From Neelides folsomi (Eukaryota > Arthropoda > Collembola > Neelipleona > Neelidae): a stretch of DNA of 64,000 nucleotides. Of this stretch, positions 1 through 11,696 are shown one piece after another. The position numbers were made by a program, and so were the translations under genes. The DNA lies in the NCBI GenBank assembly GCA_034687125.1, contig JAQGBZ010000154.1, forward strand, positions 1 to 64,000, in the 5' to 3' direction. Position 1 is the first letter of the stretch, and each line of letters begins with the position of its first letter. The notes beneath the pieces were generated by a model. It was not told the origin of the DNA. It saw only the letters and a program-made list of their open reading frames with translations, and searched no databases.

Positions 1-1495
1 TATACCAACTACAACGATCCCAACAACAACTATACCAACTACAACGATCCCAACAACAACTATACCAACAACAACGACACCAACAACAACTATACCAACT
101 ACAACTACAACTTCAACTTCAACTACAACAAAAACGACACCAACAACAAAAACGACACCAACAACAAAAACGACGACTACAAAATTAACCACTACAAAGA
201 AACCAACATCATTGACAGAAAGAGTAAAAATTATACTTACAATAAAATATACAAATAAATATTAGACATTTTAAATATGATTTAGACAAAATGACAATTA
301 TCGCTCAACAAAAGACGAATTATCTAAAATATCATTTAGACATGTATTCAAGACGGAGCTGGATGTAATTACGCTCAAACTACAGCGACAACAAAGAACC
401 CTAATGCTAAGCCACCTCTTAAATGTTGTTCTGGGGCCTGTACAACAGCTCCAACATCCCAATTCCCAGCGTAAGTTATAAAATCTTTTATGTAAAACAT
501 TTAAAATGCCAACTGATATTTATAAAATACCTATTATGAATATATTATTATGGTATTATGCATACAATGTATAATTCTATATGAAAGAATTTTCTGAGCT
601 ATCTGCTCATATACAATTTTTAAGTAGTATGTATGGTTTACTAAATTATAAAGTACATGTAATTTAAATGTAATTGATATTTTAAATATTTAAGGTACGA
701 GTAATTTCTTATTTTCATAAGTAGAAACTATTTAAATGGTTTATTATTGAAAAAATTAAAGAGGTGGGAAATGTGGACCATCGACTACAACAGTAGCAAC
801 AACAAAAGGACCTACTACTGCATCTACTAAAACAACGACGAAAGCAACGACAGCAACAACAAAAACAACTACAAAGGCAACAACAACAAAAGCAACAACT
901 GCAACAACGAAGACTACGACTAAGGCAACAACAAAGACAACGCCGACAACCACAAAGGCTACAACAAAGACGACGACGAAGGCCACAACCGCAACAACAA
1001 AAACAACAACCAAGGCTACGACAGCAACAACTAAAGGACCATCGACAACCGCAAATCCAAATGTTACTTTTATACATAATACTTACTAATATTATGAATA
1101 CATACATAATACTCGTATGTTAATTTTGTTTAATGCTGCTCTATCTGTATTTTCACAAATCGTTCATTACATGTAATTTTATTTGTAGTGTGTAAAAGAC
1201 GGAGCTGGATGTACACCCGGTCCTACACCACCGGGTAAAAAGCCATGTTGTTGCGGAATGTGCAGTCCAAATGCCAATATGTAAGATACAAAATTTCATT
1301 TATACAAAAAAATTAGAAATTAGGGAAAAAACTAATAGATATTTCACTTTATTTTAACTTTTATTTAGGCCAGCGAAAGGCTGGTGCTCAACAACTGCAA
1401 AGACAAAGGAAATGAATGTTAAGGAAGATGGTAGTGAAAAACCTATTGATGATGACTACTATTCGTCTTTCTTGTCTTATTTTTTCCAAATTTGA
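1..1495 (+). CDS. Secreted mucin-like protein with alternating six-cysteine (knottin-pattern) modules and Thr-rich linkers, 5' partial
   Basis: Five exons join in phase: <1-223, 340-470, 762-1062, 1189-1280 and 1369-1495 (TGA 1493-1495); all introns are GT-AG. Exons 1 and 3 encode Thr/Pro/Lys tracts (repeats such as IPTTT and TTTKA), typical of heavily O-glycosylated mucin linkers. Exons 2 and 4, each completed by the start of the next exon, encode homologous modules that begin C-x2-DGAG-C. Cysteine spacing is C-x6-C-x19-CC-x3-C-x13-C in the first. The second is C-x6-C-x11-CC-x3-C-x11-C and carries one extra Cys directly after the CC pair. The order C-C-CC-C-C is that of inhibitor-cystine-knot (knottin) folds, seen in arthropod secreted peptides and in some toxins; the function here is unknown. 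The C-tail is acidic and ends in an aromatic segment (YYSSFLSYFFQI). The start and any signal peptide lie left of the window. Exon structure is well supported; the fold is inferred from cysteine order only. Confidence 0.75.
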
Positions 1496-1588
1496 AAGCT
1501 TACACAGAAGCATATTTATAATTAAAAAATATGAAGCGTATAAAATATCCATAATATTTCCATAATATTTACAGTTGTCTTTTATGTT

Positions 1589-1594
1589 AATAAA
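1589..1594 (+). other. Polyadenylation signal of the mucin/knottin gene
   Basis: A canonical AATAAA lies 94 bp past the TGA at 1493-1495 on the same strand. It supports the end of the upstream gene. Confidence 0.6.
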
Positions 1595-1599
1595 GTCGA

Positions 1600-4500
1600 G
1601 GTTTTAAGCTTTATAATAAAAATTTCCAATATTAAATATTACTGACAATCATTGTGTAGATAAATACTTATAACATACACATAAATAAATAAATATGATT
1701 TCGAAAGTTTGTCTAAAAATTATTTAGAATCACTTTTATTAGTAATATGTGCATACAGGGAGAGATCTACAGAATCTATATATAATAGTGGCTGACCAAG
1801 ATTAACTTTTGGTAAGGTGAAGGTTAAAAAATCCATTTTTAATGAAGGAATTGACCACCTTAACTGTAACGAAGTCTTTCATAATTGATTTACTTTGAGC
1901 ATGTGACGCGAGGAAGAGTATAGAATAATGAAAGGGAAAAAGTGACGTAGTAGGTCTCCCAGACACATTTCCCGACTTGCAAAGTAATAGGAGCATGATG
2001 AACACAAGCGTAAGGAAGGAATGAGATCTTAAAAATCTTCCTTGCTTTCTTATACCTCGTTTAGACCAACTTTGCATATAACTATAGACCACATACTCTA
2101 AATTTTAGAATATACCCCACTACGTAAATTATAACTTTATAACTTCTATTCTGAATATTTGTGAAAGTAAAGGTTCAAGCATATTGGCTTTTAAATATAA
2201 AGTTCCAGGGCATAGGGTAGTGATCTTAAATATGTATTTTTTTTTACTAAACAACATTAAGCATTGCATTTGAAGAAGTTACCCCGAAATAGCTTTCGCC
2301 CATTTTCACACAGACTGAGAGACTTGAATGCAATGCAAAGCGTAAGTATAATACATATAATGTGCTTTTAGGCTTTATGGGACCTCCACTCCCTATAGTC
2401 GTGGCACACTCTTTCAGAGATGAGAAAGATGAGGAAGACTGCGGAGCGCGTGGATTCACTCCTACACATGATGCAATTTAAATATTTCTATACCAATCAA
2501 ATATCAATTTTTATATGCAAAAAAACGAAATGATAATATTTTTTGATTAATTATGTATGTGAGAAAAATATCAAATAATTAAAGAGGAATGAAAACGTCT
2601 TTAAATTAACAGGACATTTACATTATTATGTATTACTAATATATAAATATTTTGACCGAGCTACTTTTCACTTAATGTTAGAGTTAAATAATTTTATATT
2701 AAGGCATTAAATTATACAATAATGTAAGCTACATTTAATCTAATAGTTGATTTGCTGGAAAATTGTATCAACACGATGTCATTAGCACAAATAATTCATG
2801 ATCTCTAAAAATATCCTGAAAAGTGATGAAATATTGGCTTATGCAATTCACTCTGTCATGTTGCAAATTAATATTCTTCGCCTTGTGGCTAAATAACATT
2901 AAAGTAAGCTAATTGCCTCTAACTTATATTATCCCTACTGCCAAATGGCAAATATATCCCAGTATGAATTAAAGTTAAAAGCATGCAGTATTAATGAGAA
3001 ATGCATCTAATAAAAGGATACCATTTTAATCAAAAGTAGTACTATATATAAAATATGCAAGTAAATAAAAAATTTAAATGTGAATATAAATGGTGCGATT
3101 TGCTAACCTAAGCCAATGTATGAAAACATAAGTAATAATTATATTACATAGTTAGTATACAAAATAAGTAAGATGAAAGAGAAAGCAATTATTTTCACCT
3201 TTTGAGAGGCATTCATTTTGAACCATTTCTTTTCTTCTTGATTTCTGTTATTTTCACTTTTGCAAAAGACTTTCATGTCCTAATAAAACTGATTATTCAG
3301 TAGAACACATTTGGTTCTTATAATTGTCTTTTTCTTATTATGCGTAGAGCACGCCGTGCTTATAATTTCTATTATTGCAAAAATACTCAATATTATTTTT
3401 TATTTATTAAATATTTATGCTCTCATTAATGGAATTAAAATATTTTTTAGTTATTACAATATTTTGAGCTTTATGATTGAAATATTTAACAATGTTAAAA
3501 TCTGAATATATTTTAAATATTTTCACTCCAACGCAAAATATTTGAAAAAATCTTTTGTTTAAAATGCAAAGAGCTTGTTTTACTTTCCTCTCCTTTAGCA
3601 AAAGGGTCAACAATGTAATTTGAATTTAGAGAGAGAATGAAAGTTTGAGTAAATTCCCAGCTGGCTCTTCACCACGTAATTCCGGAACCGGAAAAGTCGG
3701 CGTTATAAGTTGATGAGAGTAGGAGGAAATATTCATTCGATGGAGGTACCGAGACTGGAAGGACTGCCGTCTTTCAGCTTCTTATAAGAACAACCGAGCA
3801 AAAGCAGTAAAAGTGTTCGAACCCGATCGCAGTCACGTTGCGCCTCGAATCATGCCGGGTAGTTCGTGGATCGGGGAAGTTCTCATACATTTGCGCACCT
3901 AATGGGAAGAGCAATCTCCGCAAGCGCTTGAACCTACTTGAATTTCTAAGAAACGCTGCATGTTCATTCTACTTATTTCCTTGTAAAATGCATATAATTT
4001 ATCCATTCTTTTAATCATTTTTAGATGGATTTCAAAGAATTTTGCCAAAAAATGGGTTCAATGATTTTTCACATTTTTTATTTTATTGTTTTGTTAAACT
4101 TTAATGATTTAATTGTGCAAAGCATTTTTTACGTTGTACGTTGTTAGTGGTATATTAAAAGGGAAAGCAAACATTGGAGGAAAATAACATTGCAAAAATA
4201 TAAAAAATATTTATCTTTAATTGTTTTTAAAATAGACAATTTATCTAATATTATACTTACAAATAAATAAATGTATTATATATCAGTATTTATTATACGC
4301 AAAACATATACAATAAAGTCAAAACTGTTTTACACAAAACTCTACATGTACAATAATATTTGATAATTCAATGTATTTGATAATGCAATAACGTAACTAC
4401 TAACTTGATCTAATTCAAGATTTAATTGAAGTTGATTGATTAGTCTTTAAATATTATTTAAACATTTGTTCTAACTTTAAAGGTTTAGATTTTATTAACA

Positions 4501-4941
4501 ATGACATGCACTTATAAACAGTTATCTTATAAAGATGCTTTTACGCTAAAAGATAACTTACATGCTCACCCTAAATACATTTATTCAAAAGTTTAAATAT
4601 TATCATGAGTGTGAATAATTGAAATGTAAACTTTATTGTACTTTGCACAGCTACTTGCATAAATGTTTAGACTGTAATTGTACCCTTTGAGAATTTATTG
4701 CTAATCTTCTCCGTCGCAGTTCTTCGGCCAATATTTTTTACATGTCATGGAAGATTTGGGATGTGGAATGGAAGCTTTTCGACTCCATTTCCACCGTTTT
4801 CATAAGGACCATGCTGTTGTTTTACATTAAGTCTACTATAGTACACCATCATATTTATTGTATTAGACTTTATATCTGATTGTTTATTTCACCATTACTT
4901 TCCTCTGTATCAATCATGTACTCTACTCTCGAGTAGTATGT
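1600..4941. other. Intergenic, AT-rich, no recognised gene
   Basis: No spliced gene could be built. Short open frames on the minus strand at 1802-2092 and 2247-2459 have no recognisable domain. A GC-richer patch at about 3660-3960 stands out from the AT-rich surroundings and could be a promoter or a noncoding exon, but no coding continuity was found there. Confidence 0.5.
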
Positions 4942-5531
4942 AATCCCTTAGCCATATTTATGGGACCACTTTTCTCGTTTAAATAACTTTTTTTATTAAT
5001 CAACCAATTTTCATGAAAGTTGAACCCAATAAGGAGAATATCATATAGTTTAAGGGGAAAAAAGGTTAGGTGTCAAAGGTTGGCCTAAATTCACTTCTTG
5101 AGTCGATATCACCAAACGTCAATCGCAGCCTTTTTCACTATATGAATCATTTATGGAGTTTGGTTATGATGTTATATCGAATTGCCAGCATCCAGTTCGG
5201 ACCTAAATCCATTAGACAACTAAAAATATGGTACCAAATAGAAGCAAAGGTCAATGCGAAACTAAATCAAACAATCGAATGATTATATAAGTTTTAAAAA
5301 GAGAATGGAAAAAATTTCCAATGGACAAAATCCTCTCGCGATTGACGATTGGTGACCGCGGCTTAAGAAGTGCATCGAAGCTGATAGGGTGACCTTTGAC
5401 ACCCAACCTTTTTTTGCCTTATACTACATAATATTATACATATTAGGTTCTATTTTCATGACATTTTGTTGATTAATTAAAAAGTTATTTATATGAGAAT
5501 ATAGCGGTCCCGTAAATATGGTTAACGGATT
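4942..5531. mobile_element. Degenerate Tc1/mariner-type element with long terminal inverted repeats
   Basis: The first ~150 bp (from 4942) match the reverse complement of the last ~140 bp (to 5531). Shared blocks include CCATATTTA, AAATAACTTTTT, ATTAATCAAC, TCATGAAA and GGTGTCAAAGGT. Between the arms is a remnant of a transposase 3' end. The long imperfect arms and internal remnant mark an old, internally deleted and now non-autonomous copy. The ends are placed to within a few bases by where similarity stops. Confidence 0.75.
5070..5400 (+). pseudogene. Transposase C-terminal remnant inside the long-TIR element
   Basis: Read across frames, the plus strand shows pieces typical of the C-terminal part of Tc1/mariner transposases. 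They are a degraded SPDLNPLD-like block near 5190, then KVNAKLNQTIE, then IDDW followed by LKKCIEA near 5340-5380. Stops and frameshifts break the frame, and the N-terminal DNA-binding and first catalytic regions are missing. It is not functional. Assignment rests on recalled family motifs, not on a search. Confidence 0.6.
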
Positions 5532-6350
5532 TGATATAGTGCAATATTCCGTTCAAAATAATTGGCATAATGTGAATACACCTTATGCCAATATCAATAT
5601 GTATAGCGTATAGTCATTGTTTTATAGTCATTGTTCACATACATATGCACTTAACGTAGGTATGTGATTCATACTCTTTTCAACTGTATTCACAATTTGG
5701 ATTACAGATATTTCTTCGAGACCTAATTCATTTCATGTGCTCAAGCAATAAATTTTTAACGTCTCTTGAAATAATAAAAAATACTTGTGTATGATCCTTT
5801 TGTCTCGATGTTTTTATAACAAATCGGGATATCTGAAAGGAATACATACAATTATTTAGAACATAAATGAAAAAATATAAGAGTATGTATCTGTAGATAG
5901 TTATTCATAGATCTAGAGATAAGTAAGTATGTAGTAAATGCTTGTTGTAATTAGTTTTAAGTAGCGTTTCAAACTTAGAATTATGATTACGATATGGAAA
6001 AACAATCTCAAATATGAATCAAATTCGGAATTAATAGACTTATTCATGAAAGAAAGTTTGAATATTTATTGTTAACAAAATCCTAATGTTTTCTACAAAA
6101 AACAATAAATTGAGAAATTATTTATAAGGCATTTACTATACTTTTGTAAAAATCATAATCATAAATTGATATTGTATTTATTTTATCACTTTATCATAAT
6201 ATTAGTAATACTTTTTTATTTCATTTAGAGTGAAATCATGATTGCTGTTTAATTAACTATAGTTGTACTAGGTTCTGTCTCACACATACTATATGCATGT
6301 ATTGGCGATTGTAATGTAATTGTAACATAACATGTATGTATGTACAAATT

Positions 6351-6580
6351 AATACTTCGCGTAATAAGTTCGTGCATATCTGAACAATGAGCTTAAATAA
6401 TGCCAAAATGCGATTTAAGAATTTTATAATTATTTTTAACTTTATAACGCATTTAGTTGAGGTCAAAATGGCTAACTTTAATTTTGATCTGATTGAACAA
6501 AGAGCATAATTTTATCGTTGAAATAAAATAATAAAATAATTTTTTCATTCGGATCTGCACGAACTTATTACGCGAATATT
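6351..6580. mobile_element. Short MITE with 30-bp terminal inverted repeats (TTCGCGTAATAAGTTCGTGC)
   Basis: The left arm at 6351-6386 and the right arm at 6547-6580 are inverted copies sharing the perfect block TTCGCGTAATAAGTTCGTGC with only a few differences outside it. The interior is about 160 bp and has no intact ORF, though a short ATG frame near 6469 could be the remnant start of a transposase. A third partial copy of the outer end (TTACGCGAAGTATTA) lies just downstream at 6597-6611, suggesting a nested or rearranged insertion. Confidence 0.7.
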
Positions 6581-6785
6581 ATATAAGTATAATAAGATTA
6601 CGCGAAGTATTATTCCTTAATGAAATAAATTAACTTACACAAGATAATGGTAAATGATACAAACTAAACTTATTACCTAAAAACATGATTGGCTTGGCTT
6701 ATAAGTACATTAATGGTAAACTTTAGAAGATCAGTATTGTGATAAATTAAGTAATTGAGTTAGATACACTAACTATATTGTAATG

Positions 6786-8409
6786 TTAGTTATATTGTAA
6801 TGTTGGATCACTTTTATCACTAGCGGCTTGCTCTTTGCTGGAAGCTGCAGGGATTTCAAAGTAAGCCGAGGATTCATCAGTTGATTGAGATTGAGAGTTT
6901 GAATCTTCATCTATTGACGAACTTTGAGAATTTCCGAGATTCCTCTTTTCCATTCTTCTAACAGGAGATTCATTTGCACTCGCGACGCGATTCTCAAAAG
7001 TTTGAGCCTTTAGTTTATCTTTGTCATTTGGTGAGGACTGAAGGCTGCTCCCTTCACTTCCATTATTGTTCATAGATAATCTCGTCCGAGCCCTCACTGG
7101 TGAGCTTGAAGCGAGTGGACTTGAGAATCGAGAATTGGGAGCAGATGATTTTCGCTTTGAAGTCTCAACAGTATTTGATTCCATTTTTGATTGTAAAATC
7201 GACAATTCTTTTTGATACTGGGTGCAATTACGGCAATTCCTACAAATGCATTTTTGAATTATTAAATGCTTTTAGGGAAATGTTGAAATAACAAAGGGAA
7301 ATAAACATACTTTGTTAGCTTGAGAAGATTATCCCGCTGTGCAGTTACAAGTGCAAGTTCAGTCTTTAATACATCAATTTCTGATTCTTTGTCTGCAAGA
7401 CGATTCTTAGCATGGAGCATACTTTCGTCCAAAGAACCGTAAAATGACTAAAATAAAATATTTAAATTACATGCATTCACATGATTCTGATTCTGATCAA
7501 TCAACAAACCATATTTTAAACGATAATTTAATAAATAAACTTATATAAATAAATTTTGTATGGCATTTAATCATGCATACTTGAGTTTCTTCACAATTGT
7601 CTGAGCTGAAAGGAGGTTCATCAAGGCAAAAAAACTTTCGAACATTCGGTGAAGCTGCCAGAGTTGGATTTACAAGGACTGAATCGACGAACGCTTGCAG
7701 TCCCTTCATTCTCACTTCGAGGAATGCAGTTTCAAAATTATCCCTCAACCATCGTTTTGGTGGAAGTGGGACGTTAATTGAAGGAAAATCTTCTTTGAGC
7801 TATAATAATTTTTATATTTGATATATATTGAATATTATAAAAATTCAATTAGTCATTTCATTCCCTTATATTATAAAATACGAGCGATATGCTCACCTTT
7901 GAATGAAATCTCACAAAGTCTGTATATCTTCTGAAAACCATCCAACTATCACCAATTTTTTCGTTCACAATTTGGAGTTTGAATATCTGTACATTGCATA
8001 ATATGAATTATTTTTACGTTTAAGCTAAATCATTTAATAAGAATCTTACGGTAAACTTTGCTCTTTCTTCCATTGTTTCATAGCCCACAATAGGAACTTT
8101 TATGCTCATGTTTTCGTCGCTCTTTGATGTATTGACTTCATTTGATGTTCGGTCGAGTGATAATGACGATTGGTAAATTTGACTTCCATTAACTGTCAAA
8201 TCTGAAGCACATTCTCCCGAATGAATTTCTTTCGTGGGATTCTCATTCTTTGTATCAAAATTGCCAATGGAAGAGGAAGAGATTTGAGATTCTGCACCAG
8301 ATAAATTATCTCGAGAAGAAACCTGAGACGAAACTAACTTTGAAGTTGAACTCACTGTTTCACAATTCTCTTCACATTTCTCAAAACGATTTGCTTCGAT
8401 TGCTTCCAT
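6786..8409 (-). CDS. Snx16: Sorting nexin-16 (PX domain plus coiled coil)
   Basis: Five exons join in phase: 8409-8050, 7986-7897, 7799-7581, 7447-7311 and 7239-6786, giving about 419 aa (human SNX16 is shorter, around 344). Residues 1-100 are Ser-rich and low complexity. The PX domain runs about 105-215: VPIVGYETMEERAKFT, RRYTDF at about 139-144, LPPKRW, then GLQAF and FFCLDEPP at its end. RRYTDF and the PPKRW loop are the phosphoinositide-binding elements of PX domains. A charged helix follows (KNRLADKESEIDVLKTEL), matching the C-terminal coiled coil of SNX16. The tail is Ser-rich and longer than in vertebrates. SNX16 binds PI3P on early/late endosomes and acts in receptor trafficking; that role is from family knowledge. 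The ATG at 8409 has a purine at -3. Family identity is strong. Confidence 0.88.
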
Positions 8410-9852
8410 TTCTTTTCAAATAAAAAACAATGATAAACTAAGATTATTATGCATTTATTTGTATTATAAATGAATAACAGTAGAAAATTATTTTATGGTT
8501 AGTTATATTCAGGTTTAAAAAATTATGAAACTTACTTGTCTGGAATCAATCGACTCAAAATTATCCAAGAGATTTATATAATGAAAATTATTCTTTGGTG
8601 GTTTTAAACCATAATTCTAAACCACTGGTTTAGAATTGAAGGATTTGTTTTGGTTATTTTCTTATCTCTTACTGACCTTCGAAAGTAAGCAGAAGAAATG
8701 AATCACAATCTTGACAATTTGGAAATTTTTGTAATCATAACTTTAAGATTTATTAGGAGCCATTTTTAACTTATTCGTAATAATTTGATATTGTAATGTT
8801 ATAACCTCTACAACTTTATGTAATACTCCTTTAAAATTATGTAAAATTAAAAGAAGTCACAAAACTTGAACTGTATTTACAGGTTATCGAATACGAATAG
8901 TCTTTTGTGCGTGAAGAAATCATCTGGTTTCTCTGTATTTCCTATCCGAAACTGGAAGGAGCAAATCCCCTAAAGGACACAGCAATGTATTTATGGATGG
9001 CCAGAGGCACACCTGAGAATTCATAGGAAAATGAGATAATAAGCTTGAATAAATAACCCAATTCTTTTGTCGATAGGTAAGTGTCACTCTTAATAAAAGA
9101 TACCTAACGGTGGACCGCGGCCATTATAGTGGAGTTAGCAATTCAGCCTTATAAAATCTCTCAATTCATAAGGGGGTAAAAGTGTAAAACGGAATTTCGC
9201 TACATATTCAATTATACGATACTCTTAAATATGTAATTTGGATAATTTCATTTACTATCGGTGTCTTGTGGATCTTGTCTCTTACTTATAAAGTTATAAA
9301 TACTAAATATATTTATACATAGTGTATGTTATAAATAAATAATTATAATCATAATCACTAATCACTGATTATAAGCAAAAGCATTTACACTTGAATTTAA
9401 TATAAAATATGTATACATGCTTGCTACATTATACAGATACTACTTTTCTAATTATTATACTTAGAATGTTATGATTATGAACTCTTGATATTGAACTTTA
9501 TTACAATTATTTTTATAATTAAAATACAAAGTTATTTTTTATGTACTCCATGTAGCCTATTCGAACTTTACACACTCGCACTGTTCTAACAATAATTATC
9601 ATCTAACTTTTATATTTATTTTATAGTATTTTTGTTTAACAGGAGTTGCAGATGATTGATGTAAATAAGTTTCTGTTAAGTCTCATATACACAAGTACAA
9701 ACTTTTGTATTATTTGAATGGTTTGATCATTAAAAAATAATTATCATGATCATAGATCATTTTAAACAATTGTGTAGTTGTTTACATATTCAGAAATAAG
9801 ATACATTACATTGTGATGTTCTAACAAAAGTATTATGCATTCAATCCAAAAA
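8410..9852. other. Gap between the DNAJB13-like 3' end and SNX16 5' end
   Basis: Two minus-strand genes flank this 1.4 kb, so it holds the SNX16 promoter/5' UTR and the DNAJB13-like 3' UTR. It is AT-rich with no coding frame supported by splice sites. No clear TATA or repeat was seen. Confidence 0.5.
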
Positions 9853-11696
9853 TTATATTGAAAAGTTGGAAGTTGGAATGAGTTTTTGAAATTCTTGAAT
9901 GCTTCCTGCTCCCAATTCTTTATTTGGATCATTTCCACCATCCCCTTCACCAAAGTAAACGTCATAATCGTAGTTGTCATCGTCAACTTCAAGATAAGCA
10001 TTCTTCAGATCCGGAGAATCAACTTCATCTTCAACAATTGGACACGGACACATGTCAATTTTGGGAATTTCAGGGTAAGTTTCAGGAGGTCTTTTTGCAA
10101 ATGGTGTTTTCCCAGAAGGTTTTTTCAAACAACCATCAATCGCATCATCGAACATATTACATTCGAGAGATTCCTTCATCAATCGCTTTTGGTCTTGGGT
10201 TAACGTGTTCGGATACGCCACATTGAACCGAATGATCAGATTTCCTTTTCGGCCTACAAATATTTTTATGGTAATTAAAATCTTTAATTTTTACATTATT
10301 TATGGCATGACTTTTGTAGATATGATATAAGTATTGGCTTTTAAAATAATATTACCTTTATCTTCAATAATAGGAAATCCCTCTCCAAAAATGACCTTCT
10401 CATATCCCGGTGTAATAATGTGTACTACTGCAACAGTGAATGCACGTTTGTTCAGATGTTTAATTCGAATTGTCATTCCAGTCAGGCCTTGACAGAGAGA
10501 CACATCTTGATATAAAATCAGATCATCTCCTTCACGCTTATAAGTTGGATGCTCTTTTTCTCTTACGACAAAGATTAAATCAGCTATTAAATTTTTCAAA
10601 GTCAAACATTATTAAAAAAAATCATTGACAATTAGGTAAGTAGCAATAATTAAATAAGGTAGATATTCATATAAAAGTCATTAAGAATTAAACCAGGAGC
10701 GATGGAAGGTCCTTCATCCCCCTCAGATGAAAAAATAAATTGAGTGCCTGTTTTTGTCCCAGGAGCAATATGAAATGTGAGAATCTTCTCCATTTGCTCG
10801 GTCCGTTTCTGTTCATCGTAGTAAACTCTTCTGCACGCCATGATCTTTTTCATACATCCATTGTAGATTTCTTCTAGTGTGAGATAAAGGTCTTTATATA
10901 CCGGGGCTTGTTTAACTCTCAAGTCATGAGACTCTTGATTTGCCAAAGCATCCATTGGGCCACAAGCTTCGTAGAAATAATCAGCAAATGGATTCTCTGA
11001 CCCAAAAAATTCCCTATATGACATACAACATTAGTCTTGATATTGGCTTTGTATAAGATGTTAATGGATATGGTTTTAATAATAGGATATAAAATGAACC
11101 TATAAGTCCTATAAGGATCTCCATGATAGGCATAAGCTGTGAATTCTCCTCCTTCTCCAATGAATCCTCCCTTGAGCCCGAGTTCACCAAAGTGATCATA
11201 AACTGCCCGATAAAGAGCATCGCTCAAAACTTCATACGCTTCTCCGACAAGATGAAACATTTGAAGGCTTTCGAGAGTTTTTCGCTCTTCATCAGCTCGT
11301 TGTTCGTTTTCCATAGGTGGGGGAGTCATTGGCTGCTTAACCCTTCGGCGACGTACTGGGTGATGAAGTTGAGAGTACTTTTTGTACCTGGATGAAAATT
11401 AAATTGCATGAGAAAATAATCATATGCGTCGCAAATGCATGATGCGGTTTATGTTTATCTCTAAACATTGTGAACAAAGTGAACAGCTTTTGCTTATCAT
11501 TTTTATATTGGATTTGTAAATGGTTAAATAAATGATAGGGTTAATGCAAATATTGTTGTACCAATATTTTATATAAATAAACTATAAAATTAGTTATTTA
11601 TAAAATGGGGTTAACGACTTAAACATACGCCTTGTTGATGTCCATTTCGGATGCATCTTTAGGAATGTTGAGTATTCGATAATAATCCTTAGGCAT
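9853..11696 (-). CDS. Dnajb13: DNAJB13-like J-domain protein lacking the HPD motif
   Basis: Five exons join in phase: 11696-11629, 11387-11100, 11013-10694, 10583-10356 and 10253-9853; about 434 aa. The J domain starts MPKDYYRILNIPKDASE; where active J proteins have HPD, this one reads HHPV (residues 31-34). After it come AYEVLSDALYRAVYDHFGE and GLKGG, then YHGDPYRTYREFFGSENPF, the class B linker. The class II substrate-binding domains follow: DLYLTLEEIYNGCMKKI, EGDEGP, IAPADLIFVVREKEHP and EGFPI. Vertebrate DNAJB13, a radial-spoke/sperm-flagellum component, also lacks HPD and is about 316 aa. This copy adds a charged insertion in the J domain (PPPMENEQRADEERK) and an acidic tail (VDDDNYDYDVYFGEGDG). 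Without HPD it should not stimulate Hsp70 ATPase. The alternative is a diverged DNAJB1/4-type protein. Confidence 0.8.

Noticed and set aside
715-1107. Cys/Val-rich minus-strand open frames across the Thr tract
   Set aside because: They are the antisense of the ACN-repeat coding sequence, whose plus-strand reading is confirmed by phase-matched splice sites.
1802-2092. Minus frame with a signal-peptide-like stretch
   Set aside because: The hydrophobic stretch is short, no homologous protein is recognised and there is no supporting splice or polyA structure.
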